In this document: positions 10,753 to 19,260 of the stretch, piece by piece
Layout of the letters: every line of letters starts with the position of its first letter
How positions within the stretch are numbered: position 1 is the first letter of the stretch
Assembly: GCA_017436185.1 (NCBI GenBank)
Contig: JAFSDP010000005.1
Coordinates: 1-64,000 of the forward strand
Source: Alistipes sp.
GTDB lineage: Bacteria > Bacteroidota > Bacteroidia > Bacteroidales > Rikenellaceae
Reading direction: 5' to 3'
DNA length: 64,000 bases
Notes under the pieces: model-generated
What the model was told of the DNA's origin: nothing
What the model saw: only the letters and a program-made list of their open reading frames with translations
The model's database searches: none
Position numbers and translations under genes: made by a program

Positions 10753-12552
10753 ATGAAACAGTTCACGATTGCGCTTTTGGTGTTGCTGCTCGGTGTGGCA
10801 GCCAAGGCGGCTCCCCAAACCGAGGAGCCCCTTCGTCCGTCGTGGGCCGATTCGTTACGGGCCACCTACCACTATACGGAGGGTATCAAATCGCTGAAAA
10901 TCAACGAAGACCGACCCTCGGCACGTCGCCACTTCGAGGAGGCTCTGCGTGCAGATTCGACCCACGCACCCGCCGCCTTTCAATTGGTGGTAAACAATAT
11001 GGTCGATTCGGCCTCGATGGCTGCCACGCTGGCCGAACGGGCCTACCGCAGCGACACAACCAACATCTGGTACCACTGCCTCTATGGGCGTTCGCTGCTG
11101 AATGTCAATCGCTATCGTGAGGCCCTGGAGTGCTACAAAGCCCTGCGGCGGGTCGATCCCTCGGATTTGGAGACCTACAGCATCCTGGCGGCCCTCTACG
11201 AGGAGTTGGAGCAACCCTACACCGCCATTGCGATGATCGACTCGGCCGAGTTGCGCTTTGGCCGCCACCCCTACCTGAGCAACCACAAACGACGGATGCT
11301 CATCGCCACCAACCAGACCGAACGTGCCATCGAAGAGACCCTTTCGCTCATCGAGAGTGAGCCCTTCGAGCGGGAACACCGCATCATCCTGGGCGAACTC
11401 TACTCGACCAACAAACAGGACTCGTTGGCCGAAGCCACCTTCACGGAAGCCATCCGGATGGATTCGACCGATTTGCGTGCGCTGGTGAGTGCATCGAACT
11501 TCTACAGCCAGCGTCACAACTACGACAAGATGTTGGAACTCAGCGTCTTGGTCTTCCAAAACGACCAGATGCCCCTCGAAGAAAAGGTGGAGCGTTGGCA
11601 ACTCTACACCGACGATCGGGAGTTCTATCGGGACCACCTGGCCCGCATCGACCAATTGGCCAAGGTGCTCTTGATTCACCACCCGAACGCAAAGGAGGTG
11701 GTGCAACTCTATGCCTCCCATCAGATTGCGTTAGGCGAGCTGGACGAGGCGTTGGCCCTCTACAAACTCCACGCCGAGGATACCCCTCCAGTGGAGGACT
11801 ATTTCTTCTCGATTATCGACATCGAGGACTACCTCGAACGCCCCGACTCGGTCGATAAATATATGGCTCGGGCCATCGAACTCTTCCCCGAGAGCATCGA
11901 CCTACGGATGATGAAGGGGACCATTCACTACCGCCACAAAGAGTACAACAAGGCCATTGCGGCCAACAAGGAGGCCTTGAAAATCGCCCCCACCGACTCG
12001 TTGCGCAGCGTCATCTGGGGCAACATCGGCGATATGTACCACGCCCTCATCGAGCAAAACAAAACGACGGGGCTGCATCGTCTTTTAACCGAAGACCAAT
12101 GCTACGGCGCCTACAAGAAGGCCCTGAAATTCGACCCCGACAATGTGATGGTGCTCAACAATTGGGCCTACTTCCTCTCCATCGACGGCAACAAAAAAGA
12201 GCTGAAACGGGCCTTGGAGATGGCCGCTCGGGTAATGCAGTTGGAGGGGGACAACCCCACCTATATGGACACCTTTGCCTGGATTCTCTACCGCCTGGGG
12301 CGCTACGAGCAGGCACGCAACATCCAACGCCGAGCCATCGCCCTCGACAAGAGTGCCAGCAGCGATATGATGCTCCACTACGGCGACATTCTCCACGCCC
12401 TGGGCGAACAGTTTATGGCCGAGAGTTATTGGAAACGAGCCTTGGACAAGGGCTACGACAAGAAGGCCATCGAGGAGCGTATGACCTGGCCCAAAAAGGA
12501 GCGACCCGCCAAAACGGAGAGCACTACCCCACCCCAAACCGATAAGCAATGA
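10753..12552 (+). CDS. Secreted TPR-repeat protein
   Basis: A signal peptide (MKQFTIALLVLLLGVAAKAA) and then tetratricopeptide helix pairs over most of 599 residues, for example around YALLRRVDPSD-type and YKKALKFDPDN-type units. TPR proteins are scaffolds; here the partner is unknown and the protein should be periplasmic. The stop overlaps the next start as ATGA (12549-12552), so translation is probably coupled to the EnvC-like protein, which suggests a joint cell-wall or division role (inference). The plus strand is C-rich here, as in pheS. Confidence 0.85.
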   Translation: MKQFTIALLVLLLGVAAKAAPQTEEPLRPSWADSLRATYHYTEGIKSLKINEDRPSARRHFEEALRADSTHAPAAFQLVVNNMVDSASMAATLAERAYRSDTTNIWYHCLYGRSLLNVNRYREALECYKALRRVDPSDLETYSILAALYEELEQPYTAIAMIDSAELRFGRHPYLSNHKRRMLIATNQTERAIEETLSLIESEPFEREHRIILGELYSTNKQDSLAEATFTEAIRMDSTDLRALVSASNFYSQRHNYDKMLELSVLVFQNDQMPLEEKVERWQLYTDDREFYRDHLARIDQLAKVLLIHHPNAKEVVQLYASHQIALGELDEALALYKLHAEDTPPVEDYFFSIIDIEDYLERPDSVDKYMARAIELFPESIDLRMMKGTIHYRHKEYNKAIAANKEALKIAPTDSLRSVIWGNIGDMYHALIEQNKTTGLHRLLTEDQCYGAYKKALKFDPDNVMVLNNWAYFLSIDGNKKELKRALEMAARVMQLEGDNPTYMDTFAWILYRLGRYEQARNIQRRAIALDKSASSDMMLHYGDILHALGEQFMAESYWKRALDKGYDKKAIEERMTWPKKERPAKTESTTPPQTDKQ

Positions 12553-13664
12553 GACGACTTGTGGTGATACTTTGCGCTATGCTTGTTTCGCTGACGGCTG
12601 TGGCTCAAAACGAGCAGGCCATCGAGGCGAAACGCAAGGCTATTGCCGCCCTCGAAAAGCGCATTGCCGAGGAGGAACGAGCCATCGGAAAGTTGCAGAA
12701 GAACCGCAAGAACACCGAGGAGCGTGCCCGCAGACTCGCACGACAGATCGCCTCACGACGTGACCTGCTGACCCAAACCGAGGCCGAGCAGAGTCGGGTA
12801 GAGGGGGAGTTGAACGAGACTTCACGCCTTTCGGACAGCCTGCAACAGACACTCGCGCGCAGTCGGGAGCAATACACCCTTCTGGCTCGGGAAGCCTATC
12901 GCAGCTACCGCCAAAACAACTACATCAGCTACCTGCTTTCCTCACGCAACTTTGCAGATGTGGCCCGTCGCCTGACTACGATGCGTGAGACGGCGGCCGT
13001 GAGGGAACGTCGTCTGCGTGAGATTATGGAGCTGCAAACCGCTGTCAATGAACAACAAACACGCCTTACGGAGCGTACTCGTGAGTTGGATTCGGTGAAG
13101 CGTCGGGTGGCAGGTCAGAAGAGCCGCCTCGAGCGTGACGAGCGTGCAGCCAAGAGCGAGATACGCCAGATGAACACGAAGGAGCGCAAAGCCCTGCAAC
13201 GCAAACAGGAGCAGGAGGAGCAGCTCTCGATCGAGTTGAGCGAACTGCGCAAACTCACCAAAGGCAACAAGGAGGGTGCCTCGTTCTCTGCTCGCACCTC
13301 GGGGTTGAATCTGCCGGTGGTGGGGGGCAAGGTGAAGCGTTACAAGCAGAATATGGCCGAGATTACGGGACCAAAGGGTGCCCGTGTACGTTCGATTTAC
13401 GAGGGCAAGGTGGTCGAGGTGAAGCAAAACCGCATCACGGCCAAATGGGAGGTTTTTGTGGCTCACGGCGAGTATATCACCTCCTACGCCAACCTCGGTA
13501 CCACAACCGTTCAAAAGGGCCAAAAAGTGGCTAAAAACGGCCAAATAGGCACCGTGGGTGCAGCGGTAATCGCCACCACGATGCAGACCGAATATAAAAT
13601 CGTCTTCGGCATCTACTCACCCAACCCCAGGGAGGTGATGTCGGCGGCCAACTGTTTCAAATAA
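12549..13664 (+). CDS. EnvC-like murein hydrolase activator (degenerate LytM domain)
   Basis: Signal peptide (1-19), a long coiled coil (about 22-240, rich in Glu, Arg and Lys) and a C-terminal LytM/M23 domain (about 265-371). The catalytic zinc site of active M23 enzymes is missing: the usual HxxxD has no equivalent in GGKVKRYKQN, and the HxH motif reads YANL where active enzymes have YAHL. Like E. coli EnvC, it should therefore activate amidases rather than cut peptidoglycan itself. Coupled by ATGA to the TPR gene and 11 bases ahead of ybeY. Confidence 0.88.
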   Translation: MRRLVVILCAMLVSLTAVAQNEQAIEAKRKAIAALEKRIAEEERAIGKLQKNRKNTEERARRLARQIASRRDLLTQTEAEQSRVEGELNETSRLSDSLQQTLARSREQYTLLAREAYRSYRQNNYISYLLSSRNFADVARRLTTMRETAAVRERRLREIMELQTAVNEQQTRLTERTRELDSVKRRVAGQKSRLERDERAAKSEIRQMNTKERKALQRKQEQEEQLSIELSELRKLTKGNKEGASFSARTSGLNLPVVGGKVKRYKQNMAEITGPKGARVRSIYEGKVVEVKQNRITAKWEVFVAHGEYITSYANLGTTTVQKGQKVAKNGQIGTVGAAVIATTMQTEYKIVFGIYSPNPREVMSAANCFK

Positions 13665-13675
13665 ACCCAACGAAA

Positions 13676-14104
13676 ATGGCTGTACACTACCATACGGAGG
13701 ATTGCCGCTACCGCCTGCCCGAGAAACGCCGCACGACGGCCTGGCTGCGGGAGGTGGCCCAAGCAGAGGGGTACACGGTGGGAGAGATCAACTACATCTT
13801 CTCGTCGGCCCGCTACCTGCTCGATATGAACCGCCAATTCCTCGGCCACGACTACTTTACCGATGTCATCACCTTCGACTATAGCGACCGCAAGGGGAGT
13901 CGTGTGGTCTCGGGCGACATCTTCATCGACGTGGAGACCGTGCGTGACAATGCACGCCTCTATGGAGCAACCGCCCTGCACGAAATGCGTAGGGTAGTGG
14001 TCCACGGCCTGCTGCACCTCTGCGGCCAAAAGGACAAGACCCCCCGCACCGAGGCACAGATGCACCGCAAGGAGGATAAATATCTGAAATTCTGGAGTTT
14101 ATGA
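13676..14104 (+). CDS. ybeY: rRNA maturation endoribonuclease YbeY
   Basis: Single-strand endoribonuclease needed for 16S rRNA 3' end maturation and ribosome quality control. The metal site HGLLHLCGQKD keeps the first two His of the H-x3-H-x5-H motif but has Asp in place of the third, a change I recall as common in Bacteroidota YbeY. Length 142 is normal. The stop overlaps the mnmG start (ATGA at 14101-14104), so the two RNA-modifying proteins are translationally linked. Confidence 0.93.
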   Translation: MAVHYHTEDCRYRLPEKRRTTAWLREVAQAEGYTVGEINYIFSSARYLLDMNRQFLGHDYFTDVITFDYSDRKGSRVVSGDIFIDVETVRDNARLYGATALHEMRRVVVHGLLHLCGQKDKTPRTEAQMHRKEDKYLKFWSL

Positions 14105-15984
14105 CTTTAGACTACGACATCATCGTCCTTGGTGGCGGCCACGCAGGATGTGAGGCTGCATCGGCGGCTGCTCGGTTGGGCAGTCGCACACTGCTCTTGA
14201 CGATGGATATGACCAAGTTTGCACAGATGTCGTGCAACCCGGCCATCGGTGGGGTAGCCAAGGGTCAGATTGTGCGTGAGATTGATGCGCTGGGCGGAAT
14301 GACGGGCATCATCACCGACCGCACGGCCATTCAATTCCGTATGCTCAACCGCTCGAAGGGAGCAGCGATGTGGAGTCCCCGTGCCCAGTGCGACAAGGAG
14401 GCCTTCTCGGCCGAGTGGCGCAAGAGGCTGGAAAACACCCGCAACCTCTATTTGTGGCAGGATGCCGCTACGGAGTTGCTGTTCGAGGATGGCGAGGAAC
14501 TCGCTCACATTCAGGGTGTTAAGACTCGTATGGGGATTACCTTCACCTGCCGAAAAGTGATTCTGACGGCGGGCACCTTTCTGGAGGGTTTGATGCACAT
14601 CGGCACCCAAAATGCCCCGGGTGGACGTATGGGCGATGCCGCCTCGCACGGCCTCACGGCACAGCTTCGAAAGATGGGATTTGAGGTGGGACGAATGAAG
14701 ACGGGAACCCCTGCACGATTGGATGCCCGCACCATCAACTTCGAGCTGATGGAGCCTCAATATGGCGACGAAAACCCCGCCAAATTCTCCTTCTCCGAAG
14801 AGACCGAGCCGGTCAAAAATCAGCTTCCCTGCTTCCTGGTTTATACCTCGAAAGAGGTGCACGACACCCTGCGCACGGGCTTCGATCGGTCGCCCCTTTT
14901 CAACGGTACGATACACGGCATCGGGCCTCGTTATTGCCCTTCGATTGAGGACAAATTGCGCACCTTTGCCGACAAGGATGAGCACCAACTCTTCCTCGAG
15001 CCGGAGGGTCGAAACACCAACGAATACTACCTGAACGGCTTTTCGTCGTCGCTTCCTTGGGAGGTGCAGTGGGAGGCGTTGCACCAGATTGAGGGTTTTG
15101 AAAACCTCCATATCTACCGACCTGGTTATGCCATCGAGTACGACTATTTTCCCCCGACACAGCTGCACCATTCGCTCGAAACAAAGCTCGTAGAGGGTCT
15201 CTACTTTGCCGGTCAGGTGAATGGCACCACAGGCTACGAGGAGGCGGCTGCACAGGGACTGCTGGCGGGCATCAATGCCCACCGTTCGCTCCACGACGAG
15301 GAGCCGATCGTATTGGGGCGTGACGAAGCCTACATCGGAGTCTTGATTGACGACCTGGTGACCAAGGGGGTCGATGAGCCGTACCGTATGTTTACCTCCC
15401 GTGCCGAGTACCGCATCTTGCTACGACAAGACAATGCCGACCAACGACTCACGCCGCTTGGCCATAAAATTGGTCTGATTAGTCGCAAAAGATACGTTGC
15501 ATACAGCGAAAAAATTTCGCGTGTAAAATCGCTTATTTCCTTTGCGCAAAACCTGAGTGTCAAAATAGCCGAAATTAACGACTATTTGAAATCGGTCAAT
15601 TCCGAACCTTTAACCCAGGGAAAAAAGCTCTCGGACCTGATGATGCGCAACGGTGTTACGTTCGAGACCATCCGCACGGCACTGCCCAAATTGGACAAGT
15701 TTATCGTAAAAGAGGGAATCCGCCCCGACGAAATCGAGGAGGCGGAGATTGCCATCAAGTATAGCGGCTACATCGAGCGTGAACGACAAATTGCCGAAAA
15801 ACTGCACCGTTTAGAGGAAATTTCGATTCCCGACGGTTTTCGTTACGAAGAAATGCAGGCTTTAACCATCGAAGCACGCCAAAAATTGAGTCGCATCCGA
15901 CCCAAGACCATTGGTCAGGCATCGCGCATTCCGGGAGTTTCGCCCGCCGATGTCAATGTGTTGTTGGTGAAATTTGGTCGCTAA
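14101..15984 (+). CDS. mnmG: tRNA uridine 5-carboxymethylaminomethyl modification enzyme MnmG (GidA)
   Basis: FAD enzyme that, with MnmE, installs the (carboxymethyl)aminomethyl group at U34 of several tRNAs. The FAD-binding GGGHAGCEAA begins at residue 11, the conserved GCNPAIGG-like CNPAIGGVAKG follows, and the C-terminal helical domain is complete (627 residues). mnmG is classically found near chromosome origins and parAB/parS; here two parS-like sites follow its stop codon directly. The last 500 bases are visibly AT-richer than the rest (23 of 60 G+C at 15481-15540 against 37 of 60 at 14221-14280). Confidence 0.97.
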   Translation: MTLDYDIIVLGGGHAGCEAASAAARLGSRTLLLTMDMTKFAQMSCNPAIGGVAKGQIVREIDALGGMTGIITDRTAIQFRMLNRSKGAAMWSPRAQCDKEAFSAEWRKRLENTRNLYLWQDAATELLFEDGEELAHIQGVKTRMGITFTCRKVILTAGTFLEGLMHIGTQNAPGGRMGDAASHGLTAQLRKMGFEVGRMKTGTPARLDARTINFELMEPQYGDENPAKFSFSEETEPVKNQLPCFLVYTSKEVHDTLRTGFDRSPLFNGTIHGIGPRYCPSIEDKLRTFADKDEHQLFLEPEGRNTNEYYLNGFSSSLPWEVQWEALHQIEGFENLHIYRPGYAIEYDYFPPTQLHHSLETKLVEGLYFAGQVNGTTGYEEAAAQGLLAGINAHRSLHDEEPIVLGRDEAYIGVLIDDLVTKGVDEPYRMFTSRAEYRILLRQDNADQRLTPLGHKIGLISRKRYVAYSEKISRVKSLISFAQNLSVKIAEINDYLKSVNSEPLTQGKKLSDLMMRNGVTFETIRTALPKLDKFIVKEGIRPDEIEEAEIAIKYSGYIERERQIAEKLHRLEEISIPDGFRYEEMQALTIEARQKLSRIRPKTIGQASRIPGVSPADVNVLLVKFGR

Positions 15985-15985
15985 T

Positions 15986-16001
15986 TGTTCCACGTAGAAC
16001 A
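15986..16001. other. parS-like site 1
   Basis: TGTTCCACGTAGAACA differs from the palindromic parS core TGTTCCACGTGGAACA by one base. It starts two bases after the mnmG stop codon. Confidence 0.65.
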
Positions 16002-16026
16002 ATTCATACAACTACAAAAAGAGAGG

Positions 16027-16042
16027 TGTTCCACGTGGAACA
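16027..16042. other. parS-like site 2 in a 26-bp perfect palindrome
   Basis: TGTTCCACGTGGAACA carries the GTTCCACGTGGAAC core of known ParB sites. The palindrome extends to 16022-16047. A hairpin terminator role is possible but the flanking T run is weak. Confidence 0.75.
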
Positions 16043-16073
16043 CCTCTTGTTATAGGGGATGGGGTAGGCTGTT

Positions 16074-17102
16074 TTACTCCTCGACGAGGGTATTCCAGCC
16101 GTGCTTATCCTCGGACAGACCATACTGAATATCGAGCAGGTGGTGATAGAGTTTCAGGCTCACAGGGCCAACCTCCTTGCCAAAATGGTAGGTTTGGGTG
16201 GTCTGCATATCGAAAATCTCGCTAATCGGAGCCAAAATAGCACCCGTACCACAGCAACCGCACTCGTCAAAGGTCGAAAGTTCCTCGACAGGAATCTGAC
16301 GCTCCTCAACCTCCATACCCAAATCCAGAGCCACCTGACGCAGCGTCTTGTTGGTAATCGACGGCAAAATGGTGGGCGATTTGGGGGTAATGTAGCTATT
16401 GCCACGAATGGCGTAGAAGTTGGCAGCTACACACTCATCCAAATAGCGGTGCTCCTTGGGATCGAGAAACAAGACACTCGAAAAGCCCTGTGCGTGGGCA
16501 TTGCGGTAGGGGAGCAGGCTGGCCGCATAGTTGGCACCAATCTTCACATCGCCCGTACCGTTGGCCGAAACACGATCCTGCTCACGGTCGATTGCCACAC
16601 GAATGGGGCGAATACCCCCCTTGAAATAGGGTCCTACGGGCGAGGCGAAGACCACAAACATCGCCTCCTCGGAGGGCTTCACACCAAAACTCGTCGAGGT
16701 GCCAATCTCCAACGGTCGCAGATACATCGCCGCACCGGTGCCATAGGGGGGCAGGTGACGGAGGTTGCGACGCACCACCTCGGTGCAGGCCTCGATGATC
16801 ATTTCACGTGTAGGAATCGGCAGACACAAACGTGCAGCCGACGACTGCAAACGCTCGACCGTGTCCTCCAAACGGAAGATGCGCACCCGACCATCGGCAC
16901 CTCGAAAGGCCTTCAACCCCTCGAACAAAGCCGAGCCATAGTGCAGACAAGCTGCAGCCAAAGGCACGGGAAGTGTTTCATCTCCAGAGAGTTGCATATC
17001 GCTCCAACCCCGTTCGGGATGGAACGAATAGCGGACATTGTAATCGGTCTTATAGTAGTCGAAGCTCAATTGCTCCCACTCCCAATCAGCTAAATTTGTC
17101 AT
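16074..17102 (-). CDS. ilvE: Branched-chain amino acid aminotransferase
   Basis: PLP fold-type IV transaminase interconverting leucine, isoleucine or valine and their 2-oxo acids with glutamate as partner. The PLP lysine is Lys187 in GDVKIGANY, the C-terminal GTGAILAP phosphate loop is present, and 342 residues fit the BCAT2-like group. The ATG at 17102 is preferred over the GTG one codon upstream. Single gene between the parS pair and the metG terminator. Confidence 0.95.
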   Translation of the reverse strand: MTNLADWEWEQLSFDYYKTDYNVRYSFHPERGWSDMQLSGDETLPVPLAAACLHYGSALFEGLKAFRGADGRVRIFRLEDTVERLQSSAARLCLPIPTREMIIEACTEVVRRNLRHLPPYGTGAAMYLRPLEIGTSTSFGVKPSEEAMFVVFASPVGPYFKGGIRPIRVAIDREQDRVSANGTGDVKIGANYAASLLPYRNAHAQGFSSVLFLDPKEHRYLDECVAANFYAIRGNSYITPKSPTILPSITNKTLRQVALDLGMEVEERQIPVEELSTFDECGCCGTGAILAPISEIFDMQTTQTYHFGKEVGPVSLKLYHHLLDIQYGLSEDKHGWNTLVEE

Positions 17103-17117
17103 CACTTTTGCTTCACT

Positions 17118-17156
17118 AAAAGAGGGTCCGACCTAAAGTTTGGTCGAACCCTTTTC
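17118..17156 (-). terminator. Terminator after metG
   Basis: GGGTCCGACC (17124-17133) pairs with GGTCGAACCC (17142-17151) with one mismatch; on the minus strand it runs into TTTT. Confidence 0.75.
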
Positions 17157-17175
17157 TTAACATTTGGTCGTCTCG

Positions 17176-19218
17176 CTAACCAACGATGGCGCCGTTGTGG
17201 GTCGCCTCGTGGGGCTGCAACAGGCGGAGTTTGCCGCTGGCATCCTCGGCCATCAGAATCATACCGCGCGAGAGGGTACCCTTCAGTTCGCGAGGCTCAA
17301 GGTTTACAAGCACCAACACCTGCTTACCTACCAACTCCTCGGGGGTGAAGTGCTCGGCAATACCCGAGACAATCTCACGCTGGTCGATGCCCGTATCAAC
17401 GGTGAGCTTCAAGAGCTTCTTGGTCTTGGCCACCTTCTCGGCCGTGAGGATGGTCGAGACACGGATGTCCATCTTCTGGAACGCATCGAACGACACGTTA
17501 TCTTTCTGAGGCTCAACCTCTTGCGCCTTTTGTGCTGCCAAATTGGCCTCCTTGATGGCAGCCAACTTATCCAACTGCTTCTGGATCGTTTCGTCCTCAA
17601 TCTTCTCGAACAGCAGCTCGGGCTTGCCAATCGTATGGCCCGCCTCAACGAGGTCCATCTGACCCATCTGCTCCCACGAATACTTCTCAACAGCGAGCAT
17701 CGAGAGCATCTTCTTGGCCGAGAAGGGCATAAACGGCTCGATGGCAATGGCCGTGTTGGCCGTAATCTGAAGCGCCAGGTAGAGGATGGTCTTCACACGC
17801 TCGGGGTCGGTTTTTACCACCTTCCAAGGCTCGGTATCGGCCAGGTATTTGTTACCGATGCGGGCAAAGTTCATCGCATCCTTCAGAGCCTCACGGAAGT
17901 GGTAGGTCTCGATGTTATGCTCCAACGAAGCCTTGATCGACTGCAACTCGGCAATGGTCTCACGGTCGTAGTCTGTCAGCTCGCCACAGGCGGGCACCAC
18001 ACCGTTGTAATACTTCTGCGTCAGCACCAGAGCACGATTCACGAAGTTACCGAGGATGGCCACCAGCTCGCTGTTGTTGCGTGCCTGGAAATCCTTCCAC
18101 GTAAAGTCGTTATCCTTCGTCTCGGGGGCATTTGCGCACAATACATAGCGCAGCACATCCTCCTTGCCGGGGAACTCCTCCAGGTACTCGTGCAGCCAGA
18201 TGGCCCAGTTGCGTGAGGTCGAGATTTTGTCACCCTCCAGGTTCAGGAACTCGTTCGAGGGTACATTCTCGGGCAGGATATAACCACCGTGTGCCTTCAG
18301 CATCGAGGGGAAGACAATGCAGTGGAAGACGATGTTGTCCTTACCGATGAAGTGAACGAGCTTGGTATCCTCGCTCTTCCAATACTTCTCCCAGTCGGGC
18401 GTCAGGTCCTTGGTGGCCGAAATGTAGCCAATCGGGGCATCAAACCACACATAGAGCACCTTGCCCTCGGAACCCTCGACAGGTACGGGAATACCCCAAT
18501 CGAGGTCACGGCTCACGGCACGGGGCTGCAAACCGCCATCCAACCAGCTCTTGCACTGGCCATAGACATTCGATTTCCACTCCTTGTGACCCTCCAGAAT
18601 CCACTCACGCAGCATCTGCTCGTAGTCGTTCAGCGGCAGGTACCAGTGCTTGGTCTCACGCTTCACGGGCACAGCACCCGAAACGGCACTCTTGGGGTCG
18701 ATCAGCTCATCGGGCGAGAGGGTCGAGCCGCACTTCTCGCACTGGTCGCCATAGGCACCCTCGGCACCGCACTTGGGGCAGGTACCGACAATGTAGCGGT
18801 CGGCCAGGAAGGTCTGCGCCTCCTCGTCGTAGTACTGCATCGAACTCTTCTCGATGAACTTACCCTCGTCGTAGAGCTTGCGGAAGAAGTCCGAAGCCGT
18901 CACGGCGTGCGTAGGCGACGAGGTGCGCGAATAGATGTCGAACGAGATACCCAGCCCCTCGAACGAACGCTTAATGAGGGCGTGGTAACGATCGACCACA
19001 TCCTGGGGCGTAATGCCCTCTTTGCGGGCCTTGATGGTGATGGGTACACCGTGCTCGTCCGAGCCGCATACCGACACTACATCCTTACCCTTCAGACGCA
19101 GGTAGCGGGTATAGATATCCGACGGCACATAGACACCTGCCAGGTGACCGATATGAACCGGACCATTGGCATAGGGGAGTGCCGAAGTCACTAAATATCT
19201 TTTGAACTCTTTAGCCAT
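17176..19218 (-). CDS. metG: Methionyl-tRNA synthetase with C-terminal tRNA-binding domain
   Basis: Charges tRNA-Met. The class I signatures are HIGH (residues 22-25) and a KISTS version of KMSKS ([10 protein letters not shown]). A zinc knuckle CPKC...CEKC lies at about residues 144-162. After the anticodon-binding helices, residues about 575-680 form an EMAPII-like tRNA-binding domain ([11 protein letters not shown]). Length 680 is typical of the MetG1 form. Not in an evident operon; it is followed by its own terminator. Confidence 0.97.
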   Translation of the reverse strand: MAKEFKRYLVTSALPYANGPVHIGHLAGVYVPSDIYTRYLRLKGKDVVSVCGSDEHGVPITIKARKEGITPQDVVDRYHALIKRSFEGLGISFDIYSRTSSPTHAVTASDFFRKLYDEGKFIEKSSMQYYDEEAQTFLADRYIVGTCPKCGAEGAYGDQCEKCGSTLSPDELIDPKSAVSGAVPVKRETKHWYLPLNDYEQMLREWILEGHKEWKSNVYGQCKSWLDGGLQPRAVSRDLDWGIPVPVEGSEGKVLYVWFDAPIGYISATKDLTPDWEKYWKSEDTKLVHFIGKDNIVFHCIVFPSMLKAHGGYILPENVPSNEFLNLEGDKISTSRNWAIWLHEYLEEFPGKEDVLRYVLCANAPETKDNDFTWKDFQARNNSELVAILGNFVNRALVLTQKYYNGVVPACGELTDYDRETIAELQSIKASLEHNIETYHFREALKDAMNFARIGNKYLADTEPWKVVKTDPERVKTILYLALQITANTAIAIEPFMPFSAKKMLSMLAVEKYSWEQMGQMDLVEAGHTIGKPELLFEKIEDETIQKQLDKLAAIKEANLAAQKAQEVEPQKDNVSFDAFQKMDIRVSTILTAEKVAKTKKLLKLTVDTGIDQREIVSGIAEHFTPEELVGKQVLVLVNLEPRELKGTLSRGMILMAEDASGKLRLLQPHEATHNGAIVG

Positions 19219-19260
19219 ATTATATAGGTACTTTCGTTTTGTGGGGCAAAATTAGCCTTT

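Noticed and set aside
16022..16047. mnmG terminator instead of parS
   Set aside because: The hairpin lacks a proper T tract and the core is repeated with one change 41 bases away; terminator function cannot be fully excluded.
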